Part shown: in pieces, positions 1 to 7,294 of the stretch | Position numbering within the stretch: the stretch's first letter is position 1 | Layout: the number at the start of each line of letters is the position of its first letter | Origin: Kiloniellaceae bacterium | GTDB taxonomy: Bacteria > Pseudomonadota > Alphaproteobacteria > Kiloniellales > Kiloniellaceae | Length of the DNA: 50,592 nucleotides | Reading direction: 5' to 3' | Assembly: GCA_021776195.1 (NCBI GenBank) | Contig: JAJFGK010000098.1 | Location: 1-50,592 of the forward strand | The notes under the pieces: generated by a model | Databases searched by the model: none | What the model was told of the DNA's origin: nothing | What the model saw: the letters and a program-made list of their open reading frames with translations, nothing else | Made by a program: the position numbers and the translations under genes

Positions 1-35
1 GGAATCACAAAACGGCGAATAAGTGAATCCAAAAC

Positions 36-70
36 GCAAGAAAACCCCCGCCGAAACGCCGCTTTCTTGC
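36..70 (-). terminator. Possible terminator after the polyprenyl synthase gene
   Basis: An 8-base perfect inverted repeat (GCAAGAAA at 36-43, TTTCTTGC at 63-70) encloses a GC-rich interior, and a short T run follows on the minus strand. It lies about 70 bases past the stop codon of the minus-strand synthase gene, where a rho-independent terminator would be expected. The T tract is short, so the call is tentative. Confidence 0.4.
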
Positions 71-138
71 AAACACCGTTACTTAAGAGCAGCGATTAAA
101 TCAGCCAGAACAAAGGCCTGCGGGTTTTTCACAGGGAA

Positions 139-1161
139 CTAATGCGCGCGCTCAATGCAAAACTCTACCACTCCAGTCAATGCGTCCCGCGCCTTGCTGG
201 GCGAAAAAGTGACCAGTGCCTCAAGTGCAGTTTCGCCATATGCACGCGCCCGCGATTTTGAATCCACCAGAGCATCATACTGTTCCATCAGCTTGATCGC
301 CTGATGCAGGTCTTCTTCCTGTTGATCCAAATCCTCAAGGCAGCGCTCGAAAAACTTTCGTTCGACATCGTTGCAACGCGCGAGTGTCAGGACAATTGGT
401 AGTGTCATTTTACCCTCTCGAAAATCGTCACCTATTGATTTTCCAAGATCGGCCTGTTCCGCCGAATAGTCCAAGATATCGTCGACAAGCTGAAAGGCGA
501 TGCCGAAATTTCGACCAAAGCTCGCGAGGGCAAGCTCCTCGGCCATCGGTCGCTCCGCAACTTGGGCACCAACTTGACAGGCAGCGGCGAAAAGCGCCGC
601 TGTTTTGGCCTCGATCACCTCCAGATAGGCTGCTTCGGTTGTTGTTGTGTCGTTGGCGGTCATGAGTTGCTGAACCTCACCTTCAGCGATGATAGCGGAG
701 GCATTCGAAAGGACCTCAAGGACCTTGACCGAGCCATCCGCAACCATCAGCTGAAATGCGCGGCTAAAAAGAAAATCGCCGACAAGAACGCTCGCCTTGT
801 TACCCCAAACGGAGTTTGCCGTTGCTTTACCACGACGAAGATCACTCATATCAACAACGTCGTCGTGGAGCAGGGTAGCCGTGTGAATGAACTCAACGGT
901 CGCCGCGAGGCTCAAATGGCGATCGCCCTCGTAGTCGCAAAGCTTTGCCGACGCGAGAGTCAACATAGGCCTTAGGCGTTTGCCGCCTGCAACGATGATA
1001 TGCCCGGCGAGTTGCGGTATAAGCGCGACTGGCGAGTCCATATGTTCAAGTATGAGACGATTTACCGCGTGCAAGTCCGTCTCGACGAGGGCAATCAGAG
1101 GTTCAAGGCCGGCTGCCCTTCGATCAAGTACGTCCTTCTCCGAACCTGCGGCCAGTGCCAC
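139..1161 (-). CDS. ispB: Polyprenyl (octaprenyl/decaprenyl-type) diphosphate synthase
   Basis: This trans-prenyltransferase lengthens an allylic diphosphate with isopentenyl diphosphate units, making the side chain of ubiquinone. Both aspartate-rich metal-binding motifs are present (HDDVVD at 99-104, DDILD at 227-231), as is the GGKRLRP substrate segment near 59-65. Its 340 residues are normal for the family. The start is a GTG preceded by an AGGAGAAGAG ribosome site. It is divergent from the DUF2007/methyltransferase pair, with about 140 bases between them for both promoters. In many alphaproteobacteria these three genes are neighbours, which supports a conserved chromosomal site. The chain length made cannot be read from the sequence. 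Confidence 0.92.
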   Translation of the reverse strand: MALAAGSEKDVLDRRAAGLEPLIALVETDLHAVNRLILEHMDSPVALIPQLAGHIIVAGGKRLRPMLTLASAKLCDYEGDRHLSLAATVEFIHTATLLHDDVVDMSDLRRGKATANSVWGNKASVLVGDFLFSRAFQLMVADGSVKVLEVLSNASAIIAEGEVQQLMTANDTTTTEAAYLEVIEAKTAALFAAACQVGAQVAERPMAEELALASFGRNFGIAFQLVDDILDYSAEQADLGKSIGDDFREGKMTLPIVLTLARCNDVERKFFERCLEDLDQQEEDLHQAIKLMEQYDALVDSKSRARAYGETALEALVTFSPSKARDALTGVVEFCIERAH

Positions 1162-1300
1162 GCCTCTTCTCCTCTATACCCAAAACAGGGCTCGCATGCG
1201 TCCTGGCACAAATGTCACGAGACCGCTAGTAGTAGACTTTGAGCATAGGGGCAAGCTGAAGCCGGTCAAGCGTTACGCAATCAGAACAAGGTAGATTGAA

Positions 1301-1516
1301 ATGCGGGAACTATTGCGTACTAACGACCCGGTTGAGATCTCTTGGGTGTCCGCGCTGCTCGCCGATTCCGGCATAGAAGTTATTCTTTTTGACTCCCACA
1401 CCTCGATTATGGAGGGATCGATCGGCATCCTTCCGCGCCGCCTAATGGTCCTCGATGAAGATTTCAACCATGCTCGCAGCCTACTTAACTCTGCCAGCCG
1501 GGCTCCAAGCCAGTGA
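1301..1516 (+). CDS. DUF2007 family small protein
   Basis: The 71-residue product has the pattern of DUF2007 (putative signal-transducing protein) domains: an N-terminal stretch about switching between sequence loci (LRTNDPVEISWVSALL), a central IEVILFDSH strand and a C-terminal RRLMVLDEDFNHAR segment. The molecular role of this family is not established. Its stop overlaps the start of the methyltransferase gene by 4 bases, so the two are probably translated together. The same pairing next to a polyprenyl synthase is common in alphaproteobacteria. Confidence 0.85.
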   Translation: MRELLRTNDPVEISWVSALLADSGIEVILFDSHTSIMEGSIGILPRRLMVLDEDFNHARSLLNSASRAPSQ

Positions 1517-2292
1517 GTGACAGTCGCCAACACCAAACACTCGTCGTCACCGAAGACCACCTTCTGGGTGGTCGACTGCGGCTGCTCCAGCCGGAAGATG
1601 GCTACCGAGCCGCAATCGACCCGGTTGTGTTAGCCGCCGCAATCCCAGCGCAGTCCGGACAGAAGATCGTGGAACTTGGGTGCGGGGTGGGGGCGGCCGC
1701 ACTTTCCCTCCTCGCCAGATTGGAAGCAGAAAAAGTAACCCCGGCAACCCTGGTTGGCGTCGAGCTTGATCCGCAACTAGTCGAGATCGCGCGCCGCAAC
1801 GCGACCCTTAACGGCTTTGAACGCGTGTTTCGGATTCTAAAGGCTGATCTGAGGTTACTACCGCCGGTCATCGAGCCCGTTTCTTTCGATCACGTGATGA
1901 TCAACCCGCCGTTCCTGGATCCGAGCAGCAACCGGGTTCCCACACACTTGCTATCATCAAGATCCAATTTCGAGGGAACGGCGTCTCTCTCACAATGGAT
2001 CGAAAAAGCCATGAAGCTCTTACGTCCGCAAGGCCAGCTCACGATAATTCATCGTGCGGACCGGCTCGGTGACTTGCTCCTGGCACTGGATGGCAAGGCC
2101 GGAGGCCTCGTGCTCTACCCACTTTGGCCCAAACAACATAAGCCGGCCAAGAGAATCCTCGTCAGGGCCCGCAAAGACAGCCGGGCCAAGATCACACTTT
2201 CGCCAGGACTAGTACTTCATGAGTCCGATGGGCGGTTTACCGCAGAGGCGGAAGCGATCCTACGTGAGGCCAAGCCGATTGACTTGGAGTGA
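1513..2292 (+). CDS. tRNA1(Val) A37 N6-methyltransferase-like protein
   Basis: This is a class I SAM-dependent methyltransferase of the TrmN6/YfiC group, 259 residues long. It has the SAM-binding motif ELGCGVG at about 54-60, an acidic VGVELD loop near 81-86, and the N6-adenine methylase catalytic motif NPPF at 131-134. Family members methylate adenine 37 of tRNA-Val, though the substrate here is inferred. The ATG overlaps the stop of the DUF2007 gene. In related genomes an S49 peptidase and glycyl-tRNA synthetase genes often follow; here phage genes follow about 80 bases downstream on the other strand, so this may be an insertion boundary. Confidence 0.85.
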   Translation: MSDSRQHQTLVVTEDHLLGGRLRLLQPEDGYRAAIDPVVLAAAIPAQSGQKIVELGCGVGAAALSLLARLEAEKVTPATLVGVELDPQLVEIARRNATLNGFERVFRILKADLRLLPPVIEPVSFDHVMINPPFLDPSSNRVPTHLLSSRSNFEGTASLSQWIEKAMKLLRPQGQLTIIHRADRLGDLLLALDGKAGGLVLYPLWPKQHKPAKRILVRARKDSRAKITLSPGLVLHESDGRFTAEAEAILREAKPIDLE

Positions 2293-2371
2293 CATCCACG
2301 TTTCCAACGCTCGCTCTTTCAACGTTCTTTCTACCTTGCCATTCCTCCCCTCGATCACGCACCGCAGAACT

Positions 2372-3007
2372 TTAACCCGCCACCAGCCCCGCCACCGCGC
2401 GCACCTTGTCGTGGTTCTTGTCGATCCGCGCCCGGCAGATCGCCACCGCATCGCCGGCGGCAATGGTCCCGGCCGTCATGTCCCGCCAGAGCCGATCGAA
2501 GTCCAGCCGCAGAGCCCGGGCCTTGCCGCCTGACAGCAGCGCGGAGAAGACCCTGGCGGGCTCGGGGGCCAGGGTCAGGGCGCCCAGCAGCCGGCGGTTG
2601 TTCACCGCCACCACGCCGCGCCCCAGGGCCACGGAGGCGTCATAGAGATCCACGTTGGTCCAATGGACGCGGTCTTTGCCCCCGTCCGTCAGGGCGTCGA
2701 TATGGGCCAGAGCGACCTGGATCGTCCCCAGGGCGGCCGGTGCATCGGCCCAATCCTGGGTTGTCACCCGGTCGGCCACCAGCTCCGCCACCGCCAGGCT
2801 GGCGAAGCAGAAACGCACCACGCGTTCCTCGTGGCTCGAGGCCTCGTAGAGATTGTCGGCGATAGCGTCGGGCAGGGACTGGTCCTTGCCGACGGCGCCG
2901 CAGCCAGCCAGCAGCAAGGCAACCAGCGCCATAGCCGCCAAGGACCACAGGGCAGGGTGTTCGTCGAGCAGTGTCGCCAGCCAATCAGGCGTCAGAGTTT
3001 CGAGCAT
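2372..3007 (-). CDS. Putative lipoprotein at the end of the phage tail operon
   Basis: I do not recognise a family for this 211-residue protein. Its N-terminus carries a hydrophobic segment ending in a lipobox-like LLLAGC (cysteine near residue 36), so it is probably lipid-anchored. The remainder is alpha-helical in character with no catalytic motif I can identify. The longer reading frame that starts at 3358 belongs to the winged-helix gene; the independent ATG at 3007 is the likely start, and it overlaps the end of that gene's C-terminal frame at 2992. It is the last gene of the minus-strand phage block. A role in lysis or envelope interaction is only a guess. Confidence 0.6.
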   Translation of the reverse strand: MLETLTPDWLATLLDEHPALWSLAAMALVALLLAGCGAVGKDQSLPDAIADNLYEASSHEERVVRFCFASLAVAELVADRVTTQDWADAPAALGTIQVALAHIDALTDGGKDRVHWTNVDLYDASVALGRGVVAVNNRRLLGALTLAPEPARVFSALLSGGKARALRLDFDRLWRDMTAGTIAAGDAVAICRARIDKNHDKVRAVAGLVAG

Positions 3008-3358
3008 GATGGGTCCTCCTGGATTGCGAACAGTTTGTGGCCGACATAGGGCACGGTCTGAATGGTGAAGGGGACGCCCTGGTCGGTCAGCTTCTCGCGC
3101 AGCCGGCAGAGGTGGACGCTGGCGCATTTCTTTCCAGTTCCTCCGTTTCGCGGTGGCCCAGGGTTGCGAGTGCTCTTCCAGGGCACTCATGGGCAGGAAA
3201 TCGCCGTGGCGGCGGCGATAGAGCACATCCCAGATGAGGAACTCCTGGGCGGTCAGAACCAGGCGGTCGCCGTCGATCTCGACCACCCCGACCCGGATCT
3301 TGGGGTTACTGTAGGGGTCCGGCTCGATGATCGTACGGACCGCAGGCTCGCGCGCCAT
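2992..3358 (-). pseudogene. Frameshifted winged-helix (OmpR C-terminal type) protein
   Basis: The N-terminal part (from ATG 3358) reads like the start of a response-regulator winged helix: a short beta-sheet, then LVLTAQEFLIWDVLYRRR. The matching recognition-helix part (ASVHLCRLREKL, then a PYVGHKLF wing) is in the next frame, ending at 2992. In between, around 3140-3180, a third frame gives a plausible linking helix, so one or two indels seem to separate the halves. There is no receiver domain. It could be a decayed phage regulator or contain a sequencing error. It lies just downstream of the cysteine-protease gene. Confidence 0.65.
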
Positions 3359-3385
3359 GACGGACCGGCTATGACCCCGCCGCCA

Positions 3386-3907
3386 TCAGGCGGCGATCTG
3401 GACCCAGCGCCCGCCGTCGGTCGCCGCCTGCCAGGCGATCCCGGCCAGCTCGGGCCCGCCCCATTCGACCAGGCCGCGCGCCCGGCAGTCGTAGACCAGG
3501 GTCTGCTCGACGGTCTCGATCGCCAGGACCAGATGCCCGCTGGTCGGGTCGCCCGGGCACAGCTCGCCCAGGACCAGGCGCAGCGCGCCGGGCGGGATGC
3601 CGGCGACGATCAAGATCTCGATCAGCTTGAGGACCAGGTTCTCGCAGTCGGCCTTCCAGATCCACTTGACGCCGGCCAGGCTCCGCACCTTCTCGCGCCG
3701 GATATTGGTCCAGTCCTCGCCGCCGTCATCCGGCGCCCACTGGGAGTCCACTTGCCAGCGCCCCACCTCGGCGGCCAGTTGCGAGACCTGACTGCGCGGC
3801 ACCCGGGCCGGCTTGGCGGCAAAGAAGGCCAACCAGGCCAGCGAGGTCTGGATCTGCCGGAAGCCCGCCGGCGGCACCGCCAGGCTGTCGCTCGGGTGGA
3901 GGCGCAT
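3386..3907 (-). CDS. Transglutaminase-like cysteine peptidase (BTLCP type)
   Basis: The 173-residue protein resembles bacterial transglutaminase-like cysteine proteinases. The probable catalytic triad is Cys88 (in KADCENLVL), His125 (in SGHLVLAI) and Asp140 (in LVYDC). It lacks an obvious signal peptide. The ATG at 3907 overlaps the upstream holin-like gene's stop as TGATG; an in-frame start 30 bases earlier exists but would overlap more. Its position after the tail fibre and holin-like genes suggests a role in particle maturation, host-envelope penetration or lysis, but the substrate is unknown. Confidence 0.75.
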   Translation of the reverse strand: MRLHPSDSLAVPPAGFRQIQTSLAWLAFFAAKPARVPRSQVSQLAAEVGRWQVDSQWAPDDGGEDWTNIRREKVRSLAGVKWIWKADCENLVLKLIEILIVAGIPPGALRLVLGELCPGDPTSGHLVLAIETVEQTLVYDCRARGLVEWGGPELAGIAWQAATDGGRWVQIAA

Positions 3908-4095
3908 CAGTCGCCCCCTTTTCGTGTCCGACGCCACTCGCCAAGAGCCATCGCAAGGCGCACAGACCCCAGCAACAGCGCCACGGTGACCGAGAGCAGT
4001 CCCACCACCCCCTGCAGAGCATCGAGCCAGGCTGCCGCTCCCGCGGTCGCCGCGCCGGCCACGACTGCGCTGTCAATCGAACCCTTGCTTGGCAT
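3907..4095 (-). CDS. Small holin-like membrane protein
   Basis: This 62-residue protein has one long hydrophobic stretch (about residues 27-50) and a basic C-terminus (RRTRKGGD), a layout seen in many phage holins. It has no diagnostic motif. The ATG at 4095 overlaps the stop of the preceding gene as TGATG, and its own stop overlaps the peptidase start in the same way, so the three are translationally coupled. Holin is a prediction from size, topology and location only; it could be another small membrane protein. Confidence 0.55.
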   Translation of the reverse strand: MPSKGSIDSAVVAGAATAGAAAWLDALQGVVGLLSVTVALLLGSVRLAMALGEWRRTRKGGD

Positions 4096-4409
4096 CAACT
4101 CGCCTCCCCGTCCGCCGATTGCTTGATGGTCCTCCAGTTCTCCCCAGCCGCCACCAGGCAGGACATCCCCTGGGGCGTGGTCAAAATGATCGACCAGGTC
4201 GTACGGTCACTCGAGGTCAGAACCTCGACCAATCCGCCACTGTTGGTGACCCCGATGGCCACCGGTGTTTCTTTGTATTTGTCCGACAGGATCCGGAGCA
4301 CGTTGGTCCGCTCGTCGCACTGCGGCGCGGCCTGGGCCGGCCGGGATGCCGTCGTCCAGTACGCGAGCATTAAAACCGTGGCCAGGGCGGCCCGTCCGAT
4401 TGCCAACAT
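4095..4409 (-). CDS. Secreted small protein with signal peptide, phage-associated
   Basis: The 104-residue product begins with a typical Sec signal peptide (hydrophobic core, then ASRPAQA-AP) and continues with a compact domain holding two cysteines (QCDERT and GMSCLV). This type of protein is widespread in alphaproteobacteria as an uncharacterised exported protein, and I know no assigned function. The ATG at 4409 gives a clean signal peptide; a TTG at 4424 overlapping the fibre gene's stop is an alternative. It lies between the fibre and holin-like genes. Confidence 0.65.
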   Translation of the reverse strand: MLAIGRAALATVLMLAYWTTASRPAQAAPQCDERTNVLRILSDKYKETPVAIGVTNSGGLVEVLTSSDRTTWSIILTTPQGMSCLVAAGENWRTIKQSADGEAS

Positions 4410-4420
4410 TGGATTTCCGA

Positions 4421-5428
4421 TCAATTTAGCCTCTCGATAAAGACCTCGGCGTAGACCTCGACCTCGCCCGCATTCGTGGACTGGCCCAGGCCGTTCGTTA
4501 CCTTTGCTTTTTCGGTGTAATGCTGAAGATCGAGCACGTCGGTGCCAGCCAGCGTGACGATTTGATCGAGCGTGGAGTCGGTCGCGTTCGTCGCGCCCGC
4601 GTCGTCAGTGAAGGCCGACGATCCGACAATCAGCGTCGCTGGAGTGCCTGTCACATCGCGGCGCACGCGGATCTTGTGGCGATCGACGAAGACCGCCGGT
4701 GCCCGTCCTTGGATACGGTAGTCGCCGGCTGGCAAGGTGATCTGACTCGAAGAGAGCGAGGCGCCGGCAATGGTGTTCTTGACCACCGTGTTGAGCGTCC
4801 GCGCGTTCCAGGTCGCCGCCGCCGACCCGCCGCCATCGGTGGCCGCCGCCTTCTCGTCGCGGACATGCAGCACGCCGCCGACATCGGTCTTCCAGATCAA
4901 GATCTCGGCATAGACTTCCGGGTTGGTGCCGTCTGAGACCTCAACACCCACACCGTTGGAAGCCTGGACTGCGCTCGTGTAGTGGTCCAACCGCAGGTCG
5001 GCCGACGCCGACAGGGTGATTTTTCCCCAGATGACGGACTCAGTCGGTTCTTGCTCGCCTTGCGGTGTCCCGTTGTTCGCGAAAGCGCTCGATCCTTGAA
5101 TGAGATCCAACGCGTTGGTCACGTCCCTCAAGGTGAGGCGGTGCCTGCCTACTGTGAACGCCGGCGCGCGCGCATAGATGAGATAGTTGCCTGCTGGCAA
5201 CGTGACTTCGTTCGCCGCCAGACTGGCCCCAGCGATTTCGTTTGTCGCAATGGTGTTGAGGGTGCGGGTCTGGGTGCCCGCTATCGACGATCCGCCGGCC
5301 GTCCCGGCGGCCTTTTCGTCGCGGAAGTGCGAGAAGGGCAACGACCCCATGATGCCGCCGCCACCACCCAGGCTTAGCAGGGCGCCCAGGGGGTCGAAGA
5401 TCTGCTCGATGCCGTGTTGTGAAGCCAT
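4421..5428 (-). CDS. Tail fibre-like protein with two tandem domains
   Basis: The 335-residue protein has a short glycine-rich N-terminus and then two homologous units, about residues 36-180 and 190-334. Each begins with RDEKAA, continues with a segment such as RTLNT(I/V)..N.IAGASL and a (V/I)TLPAG(N/D)Y strand, then an ARAPA or GRAPA segment and an RH(R/K) motif, and ends with VYAE(I/V)(L/F)I. This beta-rich pattern occurs in phage tail proteins and suggests a trimeric jelly-roll tip domain duplicated in tandem. It follows the larger tail protein after a 3-base gap. Receptor binding is the likely role but is not shown. Confidence 0.72.
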   Translation of the reverse strand: MASQHGIEQIFDPLGALLSLGGGGGIMGSLPFSHFRDEKAAGTAGGSSIAGTQTRTLNTIATNEIAGASLAANEVTLPAGNYLIYARAPAFTVGRHRLTLRDVTNALDLIQGSSAFANNGTPQGEQEPTESVIWGKITLSASADLRLDHYTSAVQASNGVGVEVSDGTNPEVYAEILIWKTDVGGVLHVRDEKAAATDGGGSAAATWNARTLNTVVKNTIAGASLSSSQITLPAGDYRIQGRAPAVFVDRHKIRVRRDVTGTPATLIVGSSAFTDDAGATNATDSTLDQIVTLAGTDVLDLQHYTEKAKVTNGLGQSTNAGEVEVYAEVFIERLN

Positions 5429-5431
5429 GTC

Positions 5432-7294
5432 TCAAACCCTCGGAATGGCGCGGTAGCGCAGGTCATGGTCGAAGGTGCCGGCGCCGCTGGTGCGCTGGAC
5501 CCGGATGCGCCCGACGTCCGCGGCATCGTCCACGTCGAAGGTGATGGCGAACTGAGCGCTGATACCGGGATGCTGGGTGAAGTGCTTGTCGACCAGGCTG
5601 CTTGTGCCGGCGACGTTCTTGAAGGTGGCGACCAGGTCGACGGTCTCGATGGTCTTGTTGGTCGCATCCCACGATGTCAGCGTGCCGGTCACCACCACGG
5701 CGCTGTCGGCGGCCAGTGGCACCTCCAGGACAGACGTCAGGGTGCCGTCTGTTGTCTGGACCAGGGCGATGGACTGACCCGACGGGGTGGGCTCGACGAC
5801 CTCCATGGAGAACCAGGACTCTTTCAGGAAGCTAAGTGCCCCACCGTCCTGCACGACCTGGATTTCGAAGTAGTCGCCGGGGGCCACGCTCAATTCCGGT
5901 GATACCAGGATGTGCGGGGCCGTGCTGCCGCCTGCGTTGCGGCTCTGGACGCGAAACCCCCCAAGATTATTGGAGCCGTTCTTAAACAGCGTCATAAAAC
6001 GGCCGTTGGTACTGTTTGAAGTCCAAACGGCCTGTGCCTTCAGCACGACCTTGGAGACACCCGCCGGGACAGTCAGCCGAGACGGGTTTACCCCGTCGTG
6101 CATGCCCTCGGGATCGTCGATCTCAACATCCCAATCGATGATCTCCGCCACGCCGTTGGCCGTCGCTTCATCGGCCGAGAGTGATACCAGCGCCCCGCGC
6201 GACGCCCCCGCATTGGTCAGGACCGAAAAGGCCTCTTTCTTGCGCCGGCCGCGAAGGATGAACTTGCCGCTCTTCAGATTGCCGGTGACGACGAAGAACC
6301 GGAAGCCTTGAATTGGCGTGACGTCGGTGTTCTGGGAGCCGGAGCCGGAGATGCGCACGATTCGATTGTTGGATTGGTCGTGCCCCGTGTCGAAAAGCAT
6401 CTGCTTGCGCGTTGCGAGATCGGGGCCGACAAGCGAGACCCGCCCGAAAATCTCTTCGCCCGTCGCCGAACCGAAAGCGCCCCCGGACGAGATTTTGATG
6501 GAGCTATCCGAGTCGCTGTACTCCGGCAGGTCGTCGGCCGTGTTGCCCAGCCAAAGGCCATGGACCCACTGATAGCCAGAAGACAGGAACGTCGACCCGT
6601 CGGTCGAGACCTGCATCTGAAATTGCTGCGCGTCGGTGGCGGCTCCGACCCCGCTGTAAACAATCTCGACTTCGGCAAAGAGCCCAGGGTCGAAGAACAC
6701 CTTGGCTTCGTTGGAGGTGTCGTCCGCGGCGACCTCGGCGATAGGCTCCCAGTCCGGCCGCGACAGCCCGATCGCCGTGATCCCGCCGCCACCGCCGCCG
6801 CTGCCAGGCATATTGGGTGTGTCGACGCTCTTGAAGGCGCCGCCGGCCTCTTGCATCAAAAACCTGTCGCCGGCCACGGGGATGGTCTTATTGGCGAACT
6901 GGCGTATGTCGAAAGGGGTGATCGCACGAACGTCGGTGCCGTCGGCAAAAATCATCTGCACCACGCCTGGCGAGATGTTGACCGCGGCACCGGCGGCATA
7001 GCGCACCTGGATGTCAAAGCCGCCGGTGCTGTCGTTCCAGACCCACAGATTGCAGCGATCGTCGCCGGCGTTCAGCACCAGGTCGCGCACCGCCGTGTTG
7101 GCGCCGGTGGCCCGGATCAGTGCCGAATCGAATTCCTGGCTGATCGTCAGGTTGACGTCGGCATCGGCCATCGGCACCGCCACCAGGTTGTTGATCTGCT
7201 TCGCCAGGCGTTCGAAAGCGTTGTTGGCCGTCACTTCCTTGTCGTTCTGGGCGGCATCGATGAGCGTGATTTGACCTTCTTGGGTAACTGCCAT
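5432..7294 (-). CDS. Phage tail fibre/distal tail protein
   Basis: This 620-residue protein has an N-terminal domain of roughly 165 residues that resembles tail-attachment domains of fibre proteins, then a run of six glycines near residue 171 acting as a hinge, then long beta-rich regions. The second half contains a segment like carbohydrate-binding or C1q-type folds (TVPAGVSKVVLKAQAVW). No enzymatic motif is visible. Its ATG overlaps the stop of the J-like gene as TGATG, so it is coupled to the tail tip. It probably forms the fibre joining the hub to the receptor-binding protein downstream. Confidence 0.68.
   Translation of the reverse strand: MAVTQEGQITLIDAAQNDKEVTANNAFERLAKQINNLVAVPMADADVNLTISQEFDSALIRATGANTAVRDLVLNAGDDRCNLWVWNDSTGGFDIQVRYAAGAAVNISPGVVQMIFADGTDVRAITPFDIRQFANKTIPVAGDRFLMQEAGGAFKSVDTPNMPGSGGGGGGITAIGLSRPDWEPIAEVAADDTSNEAKVFFDPGLFAEVEIVYSGVGAATDAQQFQMQVSTDGSTFLSSGYQWVHGLWLGNTADDLPEYSDSDSSIKISSGGAFGSATGEEIFGRVSLVGPDLATRKQMLFDTGHDQSNNRIVRISGSGSQNTDVTPIQGFRFFVVTGNLKSGKFILRGRRKKEAFSVLTNAGASRGALVSLSADEATANGVAEIIDWDVEIDDPEGMHDGVNPSRLTVPAGVSKVVLKAQAVWTSNSTNGRFMTLFKNGSNNLGGFRVQSRNAGGSTAPHILVSPELSVAPGDYFEIQVVQDGGALSFLKESWFSMEVVEPTPSGQSIALVQTTDGTLTSVLEVPLAADSAVVVTGTLTSWDATNKTIETVDLVATFKNVAGTSSLVDKHFTQHPGISAQFAITFDVDDAADVGRIRVQRTSGAGTFDHDLRYRAIPRV

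Noticed and set aside
2293..2371. Attachment site at the left phage border
   Set aside because: I found no tRNA and no direct repeat shared with the right border by eye, so no site can be supported.
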